A DNA stretch of 64,000 nucleotides from Sphingomonas sp. MA1305 (lineage in GTDB: Bacteria > Pseudomonadota > Alphaproteobacteria > Sphingomonadales > Sphingomonadaceae): assembly GCF_016107325.1 (NCBI RefSeq), contig NZ_RCVT01000001.1, forward strand, positions 372,001 to 436,000, written 5' to 3'. The notes beneath the pieces are model-generated. The model was not told where the DNA came from. It did not search any database and was given only the letters and a program-made list of their open reading frames with translations. Below, piece by piece: positions 1-8,935 of the stretch. A program made the position numbers and the translations under genes. Numbering within the stretch: the stretch's first letter is position 1; the number at the start of each line of letters is the position of its first letter.

Positions 1-1482
1 ACCGGGGCCCGGCTTTTCGATCGTCGTCACCCGCGGCTTGAGCAGGACGAGCAGATCGCCCGAGACGTCGGGATTGAACGACGCCCGGGCGCGCTCTGCC
101 AGCGTCCAGGTTTCGGGCGGCGTGGTGGCGAAGGGCGTGGCCGCGATCTGGTCGCGGGTCAGCGCGGCGGCGACCTGCGGCAGCGCGGCGAAACGCCGTT
201 GCGCCTCCGCCAGCACGCGGGCGCGGGTGGCGGCGGGCAGGTCGCGATCGACATAGACGTCGCCTTCGGCGCCCAGCAGCACCGGCCCGGACAGATGCAG
301 GTCGGCGGCGATGGCGGCAGCGATGTGCTTGATCGATGCGTCGGCGGCGACATGCTGTTCCATCGGCATCGCGCGCTGTTGCTGCCGTTCGGTCATGTCG
401 TGCGCGCCATGGTCGGCAGTCAGCATCACCTCATAATCGAGGCCCCAGCTGTCGAGCGTGTCGAAGAAGCTGCCCAAAGTCTGATCGAGCTGGTCCATCT
501 GGATGCACATCTCGGTACCCTGGGTGCCGAGCGAATGGCCGATATAGTCGGTGGCGGAGGCGCCGATGTCGATGATGTCGGTCTGTGGCCCGCGGCCCAG
601 CTTCATGTCCTGGATCAGGCCGGCGGCGATCGCGAACACGGCGGCGTCGCTGGCCGGCGAGGCGCGGAATGCCTTCAGGTCGCCTGCGGCGCGTTCGAAC
701 CGCCCCTGGCCATAGGCTGTGCCGGCGACGTTGATCGGCCGGTCGAGCGGCTTGCAGAAACCGGGCAGCGGCAACGCCGGCTGCGGCTGCGCGATCAGCC
801 GGGCGACGGCATCACGGCCGCGCTGCACGGCGGCGGGCACGGGCCGGCCGACATAGCTGACGTAGGTCTTGCCGTCCCACCACCACAGTTCGTCGACCTT
901 GTGGCCGCCCATCATCACCGCGGCGCGATCCTTGCCCGCGACCGAGACGACGCGGGTTGCCGGATTGGCCGCCTTCATCATTTCGCCCAGCGTCGGCACC
1001 TTCAGGTGCATATCCGACACGGTATAAGTGTCGTGCGTCATGCCGGGGACGCGCTCGTCCTCCGAACAATAGACGATCTTGTCGGCGCGTGGCGCGCGCT
1101 GGTCGATCCAGTTGTTGGCGACGATGCCGGTATGGGCGGGGCGCATGCCGGTGAGGATCGTCGAATGGCCGGGGCAGGTCTCCGTCGCGGCATGGCTCTG
1201 GTAACCGGAGGGGAAGACCGCGCCGGTCAGCAGCCGCGCGAAGCCGCCGGTGAAATGATTACGATATTGCTGGAACAGGTCGGCGGAAAATTGGTCGACG
1301 GAGATCGCGACGATCAGCTTCGGCGGCGTCGTCGGGAACAGCGGCGTCGTCGGCGTCGGCGCAGCGGGCTGCGCGGCCGCAGCGGGGGCGGTGTCGACCG
1401 CGCGCGGCGAGGATTGCTGGGCGGCGAGCGGCGCGGCGACGGCGGCGGACGCGAACAGGGCGGCGGCGAACAGAGCCTTCAT
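1..1482 (-). CDS. Alkaline phosphatase family protein, PafA/SPAP type (3' end outside window)
   Basis: Secreted phosphomonoesterase of the alkaline-phosphatase superfamily, expected to release phosphate from many monoesters in the periplasm. The first about 494 residues are visible; the C-terminus lies beyond the left edge. A signal peptide (MKALFAAALFASAAVA) is followed by a Pro/Ala-rich linker. LIVAISVDQF supplies a metal-binding Asp (D63) and HAATETCPGHSTI contains the family's Thr nucleophile (T102). LTADHGAHD carries later metal ligands. The overall sequence closely resembles the Sphingomonas enzyme of about 559 residues that I know from the family. Start ATG at 1482 chosen for the signal peptide. 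Divergent from the dsbD-like gene. No Pho box was recognised. Confidence 0.9.
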   Translation of the reverse strand, partial: MKALFAAALFASAAVAAPLAAQQSSPRAVDTAPAAAAQPAAPTPTTPLFPTTPPKLIVAISVDQFSADLFQQYRNHFTGGFARLLTGAVFPSGYQSHAATETCPGHSTILTGMRPAHTGIVANNWIDQRAPRADKIVYCSEDERVPGMTHDTYTVSDMHLKVPTLGEMMKAANPATRVVSVAGKDRAAVMMGGHKVDELWWWDGKTYVSYVGRPVPAAVQRGRDAVARLIAQPQPALPLPGFCKPLDRPINVAGTAYGQGRFERAAGDLKAFRASPASDAAVFAIAAGLIQDMKLGRGPQTDIIDIGASATDYIGHSLGTQGTEMCIQMDQLDQTLGSFFDTLDSWGLDYEVMLTADHGAHDMTERQQQRAMPMEQHVAADASIKHIAAAIAADLHLSGPVLLGAEGDVYVDRDLPAATRARVLAEAQRRFAALPQVAAALTRDQIAATPFATTPPETWTLAERARASFNPDVSGDLLVLLKPRVTTIEKPGPG

Positions 1483-1549
1483 CGTAGAACATCAACCTCG
1501 TGTTGCGGCGGCTCGTATTGCTACGGCGGTGCGGCTATGGCGTGACCCG

Positions 1550-3574
1550 ATGGGACGGGCAAGAACCGCAATGCGCGCGCTCTGTTGCGCAATCATGACC
1601 TTGTTCGCGGCAATCGCCGCGGGGCCGGCGCTGGCCGACGCGCTGCCGCCGGCGGGGGGTGCGCCGCACCTCGCGATGCGCCTGGTCGCCGACACCGCCG
1701 CGCCGCGCGCAGGGCAGGTGGTGACGCTGGCGCTCGACACCCGGCCCGAGAAGGGCTGGCACGGATATTGGCGCAACACCGGCGACGCCGGCTTCGCGCC
1801 GAGCTTCGACTGGACGCTGCCTCCAGGAGCGCGGGTCGATGCACCGCAATGGCCGGTGCCGACGACGTTGCTCGTCGCCGGACTGATGAATTACGTCTAT
1901 GAGGGGCCCTACGCACCGCTGGTCGCGCTACACTTCCCGGCAGGACTGGCGCCGGGAACGCATCTGCCGGTGCGGTTGCACACCAGCTATCTGGTCTGCA
2001 CCGACACGATCTGCGTGCCGGAACAGCAGGACCTGAGCATCGACCTGACGGTCGGCGACGGCGCGCCCGCCGATACCGCGGCGTTCGACCGCTGGCGCGC
2101 GGCGATCCCCAAGCCGCTCGACGCCCCCGCCGCCTATCAGGTGCAGGATGGCAAGCTGACCATCGCGGTGCCGCTGCCGGCGAGCGCGAAGCTTGCCGAC
2201 GCCTATTTCTTCGCCGGCACGCCGGGCAGCCTGACCTATGCCGCGCCGCAGACGGTGACGCGCGAGGGCGACCGGCTGCTGATCGCGACGCAGGGCAGCC
2301 CGCGCGGCGCGATCGAGGGTGTTCTGCGCATCGGCAAGGATCTCGGCCTGGCGGTGCGGGCGGCGCCGGGCGCGGTCGCTGCGACCGGATCGGGCGGCGC
2401 CGGCTTCGGCTGGGCGGCGGTGCTCGCGGCCTTTGCCGGCGCCGTGCTCGGCGGCCTGATCCTCAACGTTATGCCCTGCGTCTTCCCGATCCTCAGCCTC
2501 AAGGCGCTGCACCTCGCCAAGGGCGGGGCGGACGAGCGCGAGGCGCGCAGCGATGCGTTGGGCTACACGCTGGGGGCGGTGCTGACCTGCGTCGCACTGG
2601 GGGGGCTGATCCTGGCGCTGCGCGCCGGGGGATCGGCGATCGGCTGGGCGTTCCAGCTGCAGGACCCGCGCGTCATCGTGCTGCTCGTCGCCCTGACCTT
2701 CGCGATCGCGCTCAATTTGCTCGGGCGGTTCGAGGTGCCGGCGCCGCGCTTCGCGACCGGTGGCGGTGCGCTGGGCTCGGTGGCGACGGGCGCACTGGCG
2801 GCCTTCGTCGCGACGCCGTGCACGGGGCCGTTCATGGGGGCGGCCCTGGGTGCGGCGCTGGTGCTGCCCTGGCCGGCGGCGCTGGCGGTGTTCGGCGGCC
2901 TCGGCCTCGGGCTGGCGCTGCCGTTCCTGGCGATCGGGTTCGTGCCGGCGCTCAGGCGGCGGTTGCCGCGACCGGGGATGTGGATGGAGCGGCTGCGCCG
3001 GATTCTGGCGGTGCCGATGCTGCTGACCACGCTGGCGCTGCTGTGGTTGTTGTGGCGGCAGGCGGGCTCGCTCGGTCTGGTCGTCGGCGTGGTGACGATG
3101 CTGGCGACGGCGGCGCTGCTGATCGCAGGGGGGCGCCGGCAAAGGCGCGGGCAGGGCTTCGGCTGGTCGCTGGCGGTGGGCGCGGTCGGCGCCTCGGTCG
3201 TGCTCGCCGCGGCGCTGACCGGAACGGCGATCGTCAAGCCGGCGAGCGCTGATGCCTTCAGCGAGGCGAAGCTGGCGCAGTTGCGGCGTGAGGGGCGGCC
3301 GGTGTTCGCCTATTTCACCGCCGACTGGTGCCTGACCTGCAAGGTCAACGAGCGCGCCGCGATCGACACCGCCGCCACCCGTACCGCCTTCGCGCAGCAC
3401 AAGGTCGCGGTGCTGGTCGGCGACTGGACCGATGGCGACCCGGTGCTCGGCCGGTTCATCCAGGCGCATTACCGTGCCGGCGTGCCGCTCTACCTCTATT
3501 ATGCGCCGGGCGCCGCGACGCCGCAGGTGCTGCCGCAGGTGCTGACGCCCGGGATGCTCGCCGCGCTGAAATAA
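1550..3574 (+). CDS. Thiol:disulfide interchange protein, DsbD family
   Basis: Membrane electron carrier that passes reducing equivalents from cytoplasmic thioredoxin to periplasmic disulfide reductases. Order: signal peptide, N-terminal DsbD-alpha-like domain with a Cys pair (CTDTICVPEQQ), a polytopic domain with the two membrane cysteines in NVMPCVFPILS and ATPCTGPFMG, then a C-terminal thioredoxin-like domain with CLTC (C594/C597 counted from this start). 674 residues. The ATG at 1550 is used; an in-frame ATG at 1571 (MRALCCAIMTLF) would also give a good signal peptide, and neither has a strong ribosome binding site. Probably monocistronic. Could serve a ScsB-like role; the exact partner is unknown. 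Confidence 0.9.
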   Translation: MGRARTAMRALCCAIMTLFAAIAAGPALADALPPAGGAPHLAMRLVADTAAPRAGQVVTLALDTRPEKGWHGYWRNTGDAGFAPSFDWTLPPGARVDAPQWPVPTTLLVAGLMNYVYEGPYAPLVALHFPAGLAPGTHLPVRLHTSYLVCTDTICVPEQQDLSIDLTVGDGAPADTAAFDRWRAAIPKPLDAPAAYQVQDGKLTIAVPLPASAKLADAYFFAGTPGSLTYAAPQTVTREGDRLLIATQGSPRGAIEGVLRIGKDLGLAVRAAPGAVAATGSGGAGFGWAAVLAAFAGAVLGGLILNVMPCVFPILSLKALHLAKGGADEREARSDALGYTLGAVLTCVALGGLILALRAGGSAIGWAFQLQDPRVIVLLVALTFAIALNLLGRFEVPAPRFATGGGALGSVATGALAAFVATPCTGPFMGAALGAALVLPWPAALAVFGGLGLGLALPFLAIGFVPALRRRLPRPGMWMERLRRILAVPMLLTTLALLWLLWRQAGSLGLVVGVVTMLATAALLIAGGRRQRRGQGFGWSLAVGAVGASVVLAAALTGTAIVKPASADAFSEAKLAQLRREGRPVFAYFTADWCLTCKVNERAAIDTAATRTAFAQHKVAVLVGDWTDGDPVLGRFIQAHYRAGVPLYLYYAPGAATPQVLPQVLTPGMLAALK

Positions 3575-3673
3575 CGGACCGAATCCGCTCGCCAATTTGC
3601 GAACGCCCTCTTGTGCGCCGCACCAAAGCTGTCAGCATGGAACTTGCGACAGGCGGGGGGCTTTACCGTTCCA

Positions 3674-5167
3674 ATGGGGAAACGACCGGCGTTCGACGAA
3701 ATCATGGGGCTTTCGGGAGAGGCGCCGCCGCGTCCCGCGCTGGCCGCCATAGGACGCTGGCTCGACGCTACGCCCACGGACGAGCTGCGCCGCCGCCAGG
3801 CCGCGGCCGAAGCGACCTTCCGCCAGCTCGGCATCACCTTCGCAGTCTATGGTGATGCCGCGGCGCGCGAACGGATCATCCCATTCGACATCGTGCCGCG
3901 CGTCTTCCTGCACGATGAATGGACGCGCCTGTCGGAGGGGCTGGTGCAGCGGGTCGAGGCGATCAACGCCTTCCTCGACGACATTTACGGCGAGCGGCGC
4001 ATCCTGAAAGACGGCGTGCTGCCGCCCGATCTGATCTTCGGCAATCCGCAATTCCGGCCGGAGATCGCGGGGATGCGGCCGCCGCACGGCATCTGGGCGC
4101 ATATCTGCGGCATCGATCTGGTGCGCACCGGCCCCGACGAATTCTTCGTGCTGGAGGACAATGCCCGCACGCCGTCCGGCGTCAGCTACATGATCGAGAA
4201 TCGCGAGGCGATGGTGCGGCTGTGCCCGGAACTGTTCCGCCAGTATCGCGTCGCACCGGTCGACAGCTATCCCGACCGGCTGCTCGAAACGATGAAATCG
4301 GTCGCGCCGCCGGGCCGTGCCGGCCAGCCGACCTGCGTCGTGCTGACCCCCGGCCACTATAATTCGGCTTATTACGAGCACAGCTTCCTCGCCGATTCGA
4401 TGGGCATCGAACTGGTCGAGGCGGCCGATCTGGTCGTCGACGACGACATCGTGTGGATGCGCACGATCGCGGGGCTGGTTCGGGTCGACGTCATCTATCG
4501 CCGGATCGACGACGATTTCCTCGATCCCCTGATCTTCCGTCCCGATTCGATGCTGGGCGTGCCGGGGCTGATTGCGGCCTATGCCGCCGGCAACGTCGCG
4601 ATCATCAACGCGCCCGGCAACGGCATCGCCGACGACAAAGCGATCTACAGCTATATGCCGGAGATCGTCCGCTTCTATTCCGGCGGCGAGGCGAAGCTGC
4701 CCAATGTCGAGACGTGGCGCTGCCGCGAACCGCAAGCGTTGCGCTACGTGCTCGACCATCTCAACGAATTGGTCGTCAAGCTGGTCGACGGGTCGGGTGG
4801 CTATGGCATGCTGGTCGGACCGACCGCCAGCCGCGACGAGATCGAGACCTTTCGCGCGGCGCTGATCGCCGAACCGCACCGCTACATCGCCCAGCCGACG
4901 CTGGCGCTGTCGACGGTGCCGACGCTCGCCGACAGCGGCCTGTCGCCGCGCCATGTCGACTTCCGTCCGTTCGTGCTGACCGGGGCCAAGGGTGTGCAGG
5001 TGGTGCCGGGCGGGCTCACGCGCGTCGCGTTGAAGGAGGGGTCGCTGGTGGTCAATTCGAGCCAAGGCGGCGGCACCAAGGACAGTTTCGTGCTGCTGCC
5101 CGATGCGGGCGGCATGCAGAGCCAGACGCTGGACGGCATGACGCAGCGGCAGGGCGACGGCGCATGA
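3674..5167 (+). CDS. Circularly permuted type 2 ATP-grasp protein
   Basis: 497 residues, first gene of a coupled trio with the alpha-E and transglutaminase-like genes. The family (formerly DUF404/DUF407) has a circularly permuted ATP-grasp fold and has been predicted from genomic context to be a peptide ligase; its substrate is not established. Landmarks are DEWTRLSEGLVQRVEAINAF near the N-terminus, FFVLEDNARTPSGVSYMIEN, LTPGHYNSAYYEHSFLA, the Arg/Asp pair VIYRRIDDDFLDP, and KLVDGSGGYGMLVGP, the glycine-rich loop expected to contact nucleotide. Start ATG at 3674 follows a purine-rich AGGCGGGGGG. The last codon and stop overlap the next start in an ATGA arrangement, so translation is probably coupled. 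Confidence 0.9.
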   Translation: MGKRPAFDEIMGLSGEAPPRPALAAIGRWLDATPTDELRRRQAAAEATFRQLGITFAVYGDAAARERIIPFDIVPRVFLHDEWTRLSEGLVQRVEAINAFLDDIYGERRILKDGVLPPDLIFGNPQFRPEIAGMRPPHGIWAHICGIDLVRTGPDEFFVLEDNARTPSGVSYMIENREAMVRLCPELFRQYRVAPVDSYPDRLLETMKSVAPPGRAGQPTCVVLTPGHYNSAYYEHSFLADSMGIELVEAADLVVDDDIVWMRTIAGLVRVDVIYRRIDDDFLDPLIFRPDSMLGVPGLIAAYAAGNVAIINAPGNGIADDKAIYSYMPEIVRFYSGGEAKLPNVETWRCREPQALRYVLDHLNELVVKLVDGSGGYGMLVGPTASRDEIETFRAALIAEPHRYIAQPTLALSTVPTLADSGLSPRHVDFRPFVLTGAKGVQVVPGGLTRVALKEGSLVVNSSQGGGTKDSFVLLPDAGGMQSQTLDGMTQRQGDGA

Positions 5168-6102
5168 TGCTGTCGCGGACCGCCTCGTCGCTTTACTGGC
5201 TCGGCCGTTATCTCGAGCGGGCGGACTTTATCGCGCGGCTGATCGAGGCGACGGTGCGGCTCGACGTCATGTCGTCGCGGCCGGCGGGCGAGATCGCCTG
5301 GTCGTCGGCGCTGGCGGTGATCGAGGCGGAGGCGGATTTCGCCGCCAGCGGCGCGGAACTGCGCCAGCGCAATGTCGTGCGCTTCCTGACGCTCGACACC
5401 AGCCACCCCGGTTCGCTGGTCCGCTGCCTCGACCGGGCACGCGACAATGCCCGCGCGGTCCGCATCGCGCTGAGCCGCGAGGCGTGGACCGCGATCAACC
5501 GCGCCTGGCTGGTGTTCGAAAACCGCGCCGGCGTCGGCGACACGCGTGCGACGCTGGCACTGGTCGAGGCGGTGAAGAACGAGACGCGCGGCTTCGAAGG
5601 CGCGGTGCACCAGATGCTGCGCAACCAGGCGCATTGGTTCATCCGGCTCGGCCAGGCGATCGAGCGCGCCGACAACACCGCGCGGCTGCTCGACGTCAAA
5701 TACCATATCCTGCTGCCGGAAGGGGAGCGGGTCGGCGGCGTGGTCGATCGCGATCAGTGGACGACATTGCTGCAGACGGTGTCGGCGGTGACCGCCTATC
5801 GCTGGCTCTATTCGGACGGGCTGACCCCGGCGAACGTCATCGATCTGCTGATCGCCAAGGGCGAATTGCCGCGCAGCCTGGTGGCGTCCGCCGAGGTGAC
5901 GGTCGACATTCTCGGTCTGCTCGCCGAACGGGTCGGCACGCATGGCGAGGCGGACCGGATGGCGCGTGCGCGGGCCAATCGGATGGCACGGACGCGGTCC
6001 GGCGACGTCATCCTGGGCGGCCTGCACCAATATCTGCAGGCGTTCATCGCCGAGAACGGCCGCCTGCACGAGGCAATCGGCCGGCAATTCCGGTTCGGCT
6101 GA
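5164..6102 (+). CDS. Alpha-E domain-containing protein
   Basis: 312 residues, almost entirely alpha-helical. It belongs to the alpha-E (formerly DUF403) family, which occurs next to circularly permuted ATP-grasp genes. The N-terminus LSRTASSLYWLGRYLERADF is the family hallmark; a repeated ERAD/RLGQAIERADNTARLLDVKYH segment occurs near residue 170. The family's biochemical role is unknown; genomic co-occurrence suggests it is a partner of the ligase. The start ATG at 5164 overlaps the upstream stop, and its own stop overlaps the next ATG (TGATG), giving a tight three-gene operon. Confidence 0.88.
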   Translation: MMLSRTASSLYWLGRYLERADFIARLIEATVRLDVMSSRPAGEIAWSSALAVIEAEADFAASGAELRQRNVVRFLTLDTSHPGSLVRCLDRARDNARAVRIALSREAWTAINRAWLVFENRAGVGDTRATLALVEAVKNETRGFEGAVHQMLRNQAHWFIRLGQAIERADNTARLLDVKYHILLPEGERVGGVVDRDQWTTLLQTVSAVTAYRWLYSDGLTPANVIDLLIAKGELPRSLVASAEVTVDILGLLAERVGTHGEADRMARARANRMARTRSGDVILGGLHQYLQAFIAENGRLHEAIGRQFRFG

Positions 6103-6899
6103 TGCGACTGTCGATCGATCATCGCACCGTCTACCGGTTCAGCGCGCCGCAGACGCGGATCGTCCAGATGCTGCGCTTGACGCCGGAGAACAGTCACGAT
6201 CAGACCGTGGCGCGCTGGCGCATCGACGTCGATTGCGATGCGCGGATGCGTCGCAGCCGGGACGGTTTCGGCAATGCCGTCACCATGCTCTACGCCGACG
6301 GACCGATCGATTCGCTGGAGATCGCCGTGCGCGGCGAAGTGTTGACCAGCCATGCCAGCGGCGTGGTGCGCGGGGTCGCCGAAGTGCTGCCGCCGGCGCT
6401 GTTCCTGCGTGCGACGGAGACGACGGCGGCGGACGCGGCGCTGGCCGCATTCGCGCGAGAGGCGCTGGGGAGCGACGGCCAGCTTGGCGGCCTGCATCGG
6501 TTCAACCGCGCCCTGCATGCGCGGTTCGCGCCCGACTGCGGCCGTCCGCAGCCCGGCCTGACCGCTGCCGCGGCCTTTGCCCGACCCAGCGCGACGACGC
6601 GTGATATGGCGCAGATGTTCCTGGCGGGTGCACGCGCGCTCGGCGCGCCGGCGCGCTACGTGTCCGGCTACAGCCTCGCCGACGGCGCACACCGGCCGAC
6701 GCCCCATGGCTGGGCGGAAGTCCATGTCGATGGGCTTGGCTGGATCGCCTTCGACCCGTCGGCCGGCCGATCGCCGGAGGAGGAAGTGGTGCGGGTGGCG
6801 ATTGCGCTCGACGCGGCGGGTGCTGCGCCGGTGGCAGGATCGCGGCTGGGCGAGGGCGAAGAGGAATTGGCGGTCGACGTCACCGTGCGCGAGCAATAG
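6102..6899 (+). CDS. Transglutaminase-like protein, apparent loss of catalytic Cys
   Basis: 265 residues. The N-terminal bacterial transglutaminase beta domain (LSIDHRTVYRFSAPQTRIVQ) is followed by the papain-like core. The segment that normally reads GVC(R/Q)DFAH reads ATTRDMAQ at residues 164-171, so the nucleophile Cys is Thr166 and the following His is Gln171. The other two triad positions look present: His202 in HGWAEV and Asp218 in IAFDPS, as does ALGAPARYVSGY. The only nearby Cys lies well upstream in PDCGRP. It is likely catalytically inactive or repurposed, perhaps as a binding or scaffold subunit. Third gene of the ATP-grasp/alpha-E operon, coupled by TGATG. Fold assignment is firm; loss of activity is inferred from alignment by eye. 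Confidence 0.87.
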   Translation: MRLSIDHRTVYRFSAPQTRIVQMLRLTPENSHDQTVARWRIDVDCDARMRRSRDGFGNAVTMLYADGPIDSLEIAVRGEVLTSHASGVVRGVAEVLPPALFLRATETTAADAALAAFAREALGSDGQLGGLHRFNRALHARFAPDCGRPQPGLTAAAAFARPSATTRDMAQMFLAGARALGAPARYVSGYSLADGAHRPTPHGWAEVHVDGLGWIAFDPSAGRSPEEEVVRVAIALDAAGAAPVAGSRLGEGEEELAVDVTVREQ

Positions 6900-6924
6900 C
6901 GGCGCGGCCCGCCGCCCTTCACGT

Positions 6925-6939
6925 TTAACCGCTTCCTAA
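6925..6939 (+). promoter_or_regulatory. Near-consensus CtrA-type box upstream of SleB gene
   Basis: TTAA-N7-CTAA, one mismatch from the CtrA consensus TTAA-N7-TTAA. It is 25 nt before the GTG of the cell wall hydrolase, in the only gap between that gene and the ATP-grasp operon. A further TTAA half site lies just downstream (cacTTAAg). Position fits a regulator site, but short AT-rich motifs can occur by chance. Confidence 0.35.
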
Positions 6940-6963
6940 GCACTTAAGCCCTAGGGCGACCAT

Positions 6964-7929
6964 GTGGGGTCGTCACGCAATTCCTTGTCCGCCCGGCTGT
7001 CGCTCGGCATCGTGCTGTTCGCGGCATCGTCGTGTACGCCGGGCGGCCCGCATGGCGCGCATATCAGTCAGACGGTGCCGGCGGCGTCGCCGCGCCAGTT
7101 GCTGCGCGACCTTGCGCTCGACGTGCCCGAAGTCGCGGCATTGCCGCGCAGCCTGACCGCGTCGGCGGCCGACGATGCCGCACCGGCCTTCGCCCAAGCC
7201 GCACCGGCATTCTTCGCACAGGCGCGCAGCGACGAGGATGCGCGACGCGCGGCCGAATGCCTGACCGCGGCGGTCTATTACGAGGCGCGGTCGGAACCGC
7301 TCGACGGCCAGCGCGCGGTGGCGCAGGTGGTGCTCAACCGCGTCCGCGACCGCGCGTTTCCGCACAGCGTCTGCGGCGTCGTCTATCAGGGGTCGCAGCG
7401 TCGCACCGGTTGCCAATTCTCCTTCACCTGCGACGGATCGATGGCCTTCCGCCGCGATCCGCTCGCCTGGAGCCGCGCGGCGCAGGTCGCCGCCGCCGCG
7501 CTCGCCGGTCAGGTCTATGCGCCGATCGGTTCGGCAACCTTCTACCATGCCAATTACGTGCTGCCCTGGTGGGCCTCCAGCCTGACCCGCATCGGTTCGG
7601 TCGGCGCGCATATCTTCTATCGGTGGCGCGGCGCGATGGAACAGGCGCTTAGCTTCCGCGCCAGCTATGTCGGGGTCGAGCCGGGCATTGCTTCGGCGGT
7701 GCCGCTGGCCCCGGCACCGGCGAGCGAAATCGCTGCCGTCTATCGCGACGCGACAGACGACAGCGGCGTCACCGTCCACCGTGGCCGCGCCAAGGACCTT
7801 GCCGCCGCTGCGCCGGTTGCCAAGATGGTCACCGCAGGCGGCGTCCGCGTCCACTTTGGGCGGCAGGGTCCCGATCGCGAAGTGAGCGCCGACGGCGTCG
7901 TCGTCGAGGCGGAGAGCGACCCGATCTGA
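6964..7929 (+). CDS. Cell wall hydrolase, SleB/CwlJ family
   Basis: Predicted exported peptidoglycan hydrolase (lytic transglycosylase-like SleB fold). 321 residues. The N-terminal hydrophobic stretch LSLGIVLFAASSC resembles a lipoprotein signal, with Cys24 as possible lipidation site, though the lipobox is imperfect. The hydrolase domain starts near residue 95: AAECLTAAVYYEARSEP holds the expected catalytic Glu (E107), followed by GQRAVAQVVLNRV, CQFSFTCDG and GSATFYHANYVLPWW. The GTG at 6964 is the plausible start; an ATG two bases upstream is in another frame. In sporulators this family acts in spore germination; in alphaproteobacteria it is probably involved in wall remodelling. A CtrA-like site precedes it. 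Confidence 0.88.
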   Translation: MGSSRNSLSARLSLGIVLFAASSCTPGGPHGAHISQTVPAASPRQLLRDLALDVPEVAALPRSLTASAADDAAPAFAQAAPAFFAQARSDEDARRAAECLTAAVYYEARSEPLDGQRAVAQVVLNRVRDRAFPHSVCGVVYQGSQRRTGCQFSFTCDGSMAFRRDPLAWSRAAQVAAAALAGQVYAPIGSATFYHANYVLPWWASSLTRIGSVGAHIFYRWRGAMEQALSFRASYVGVEPGIASAVPLAPAPASEIAAVYRDATDDSGVTVHRGRAKDLAAAAPVAKMVTAGGVRVHFGRQGPDREVSADGVVVEAESDPI

Positions 7930-7935
7930 TCGTCG

Positions 7936-8706
7936 TCAGGCGGCGACCGCGTCGCTGTTCCCGCCGTCCGTGTCGTCCTCCAGCAGCCGCCAGCCGTTCG
8001 GCCCGAGCACTTCGATCGGCCGATAGCGCGTCTTATACGCCATCCGCTGCGATCCCTTCACCCAATAGCCGAGATAGACATATGGCAGCCCCGCATCGCG
8101 CGCGCGGATGATGTGGTCCATGATGATGAAATTGCCGAGGCCGGGGGGCGCATCCGCGCCGGCGTCGAAGAAGCTGTAGATCATCGACAGGCCGTCCACC
8201 TGCCGATCGGTTAGGCAGGCGCCGATCAGTCGCCCGCGCTGCCCATCCTTGGCGGGCAGGCGATATTCGATGACCAGCGACTGGACCGGCGAATGCTCGA
8301 CCATGTCGGCATAATCATCTTCGTCCATTCCCGCCATGCCGCCACCGGGGTGGCGCGCCGCGAGATAGCGGCGGAGCAGCTGGAATTGCTCGTCGGTCGC
8401 CCAGGGGCGACAGGCGGTGACCTCGATGCCGTCGTGGCGCTTGAGCAATTTGCGCTGGGTCGCATTGGGGACAAAGTCGCTGGTGACGACGCGTACCGAC
8501 AGGCAGGCGGTGCAGCCGGCACATGACGGGCGATAGGCGACGCCCTGCGAGCGACGGAACCCGATCCGGCTTAGCGCATCGTTGAGCTCGGTGGCATGGG
8601 GCCCGCTGAGTTCAGTGAACACCTTCCGCTCCTGCCGCCCCGGCAGATAGGGGCAGGGGGCGGGGCTGGTGACGAAGAAGCGCGGGAAACGAAAGGGCGC
8701 GGTCAC
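7936..8706 (-). CDS. bpt: Aspartate/glutamate leucyltransferase
   Basis: Transfers Leu from Leu-tRNA to proteins with N-terminal Asp or Glu, feeding the N-degron pathway (ClpS/ClpAP). 256 residues from a GTG at 8706, which has AGGAG ten bases upstream and gives the common [15 protein letters not shown]-terminus; a GTG at 8739 would add eleven unconserved residues. [16 protein letters not shown] and [16 protein letters not shown] carry the conserved cysteines of the ATE N-terminal domain, and the C-terminal domain includes [17 protein letters not shown]. Convergent with the SleB gene (6 bp gap). The Bpt versus arginyltransferase assignment follows from the bacterial family; specificity was not tested. 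Confidence 0.9.
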   Translation of the reverse strand: MTAPFRFPRFFVTSPAPCPYLPGRQERKVFTELSGPHATELNDALSRIGFRRSQGVAYRPSCAGCTACLSVRVVTSDFVPNATQRKLLKRHDGIEVTACRPWATDEQFQLLRRYLAARHPGGGMAGMDEDDYADMVEHSPVQSLVIEYRLPAKDGQRGRLIGACLTDRQVDGLSMIYSFFDAGADAPPGLGNFIIMDHIIRARDAGLPYVYLGYWVKGSQRMAYKTRYRPIEVLGPNGWRLLEDDTDGGNSDAVAA

Positions 8707-8935
8707 CGCCGGCGGACTCCTGATGGACGAAAGTGACACCCGATGCGCGGCGCCACGTCTATATGAATCACGTAAGCCGCTCTGAGAAGGAGCTTTACCA
8801 TCATTGTTGGTTAATTTCGCCCAAGCTGATCCTGATCAAAAAATGCGATGAACCGAGTGATGTTTTTGCTGCGTTGCGGAACCATCGGCGCGACATCCTG
8901 TTACAATGGGCGAATTGACCATTGGAGTATTCCCT

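Noticed and set aside
199..1545. Long open frame on the plus strand opposite the alkaline phosphatase
   Set aside because: It is antisense to clear phosphatase sequence with signal peptide and catalytic motifs; high GC leaves the opposite strand open. The same reasoning removed similar frames at 1928-3595, 3632-5065 and 4882-6087.
8733..8918. Possible 61-codon gene between bpt and the small exported protein
   Set aside because: No ribosome binding site, overlaps the bpt start region and reads like the promoter gap; sequence is not protein-like beyond chance.
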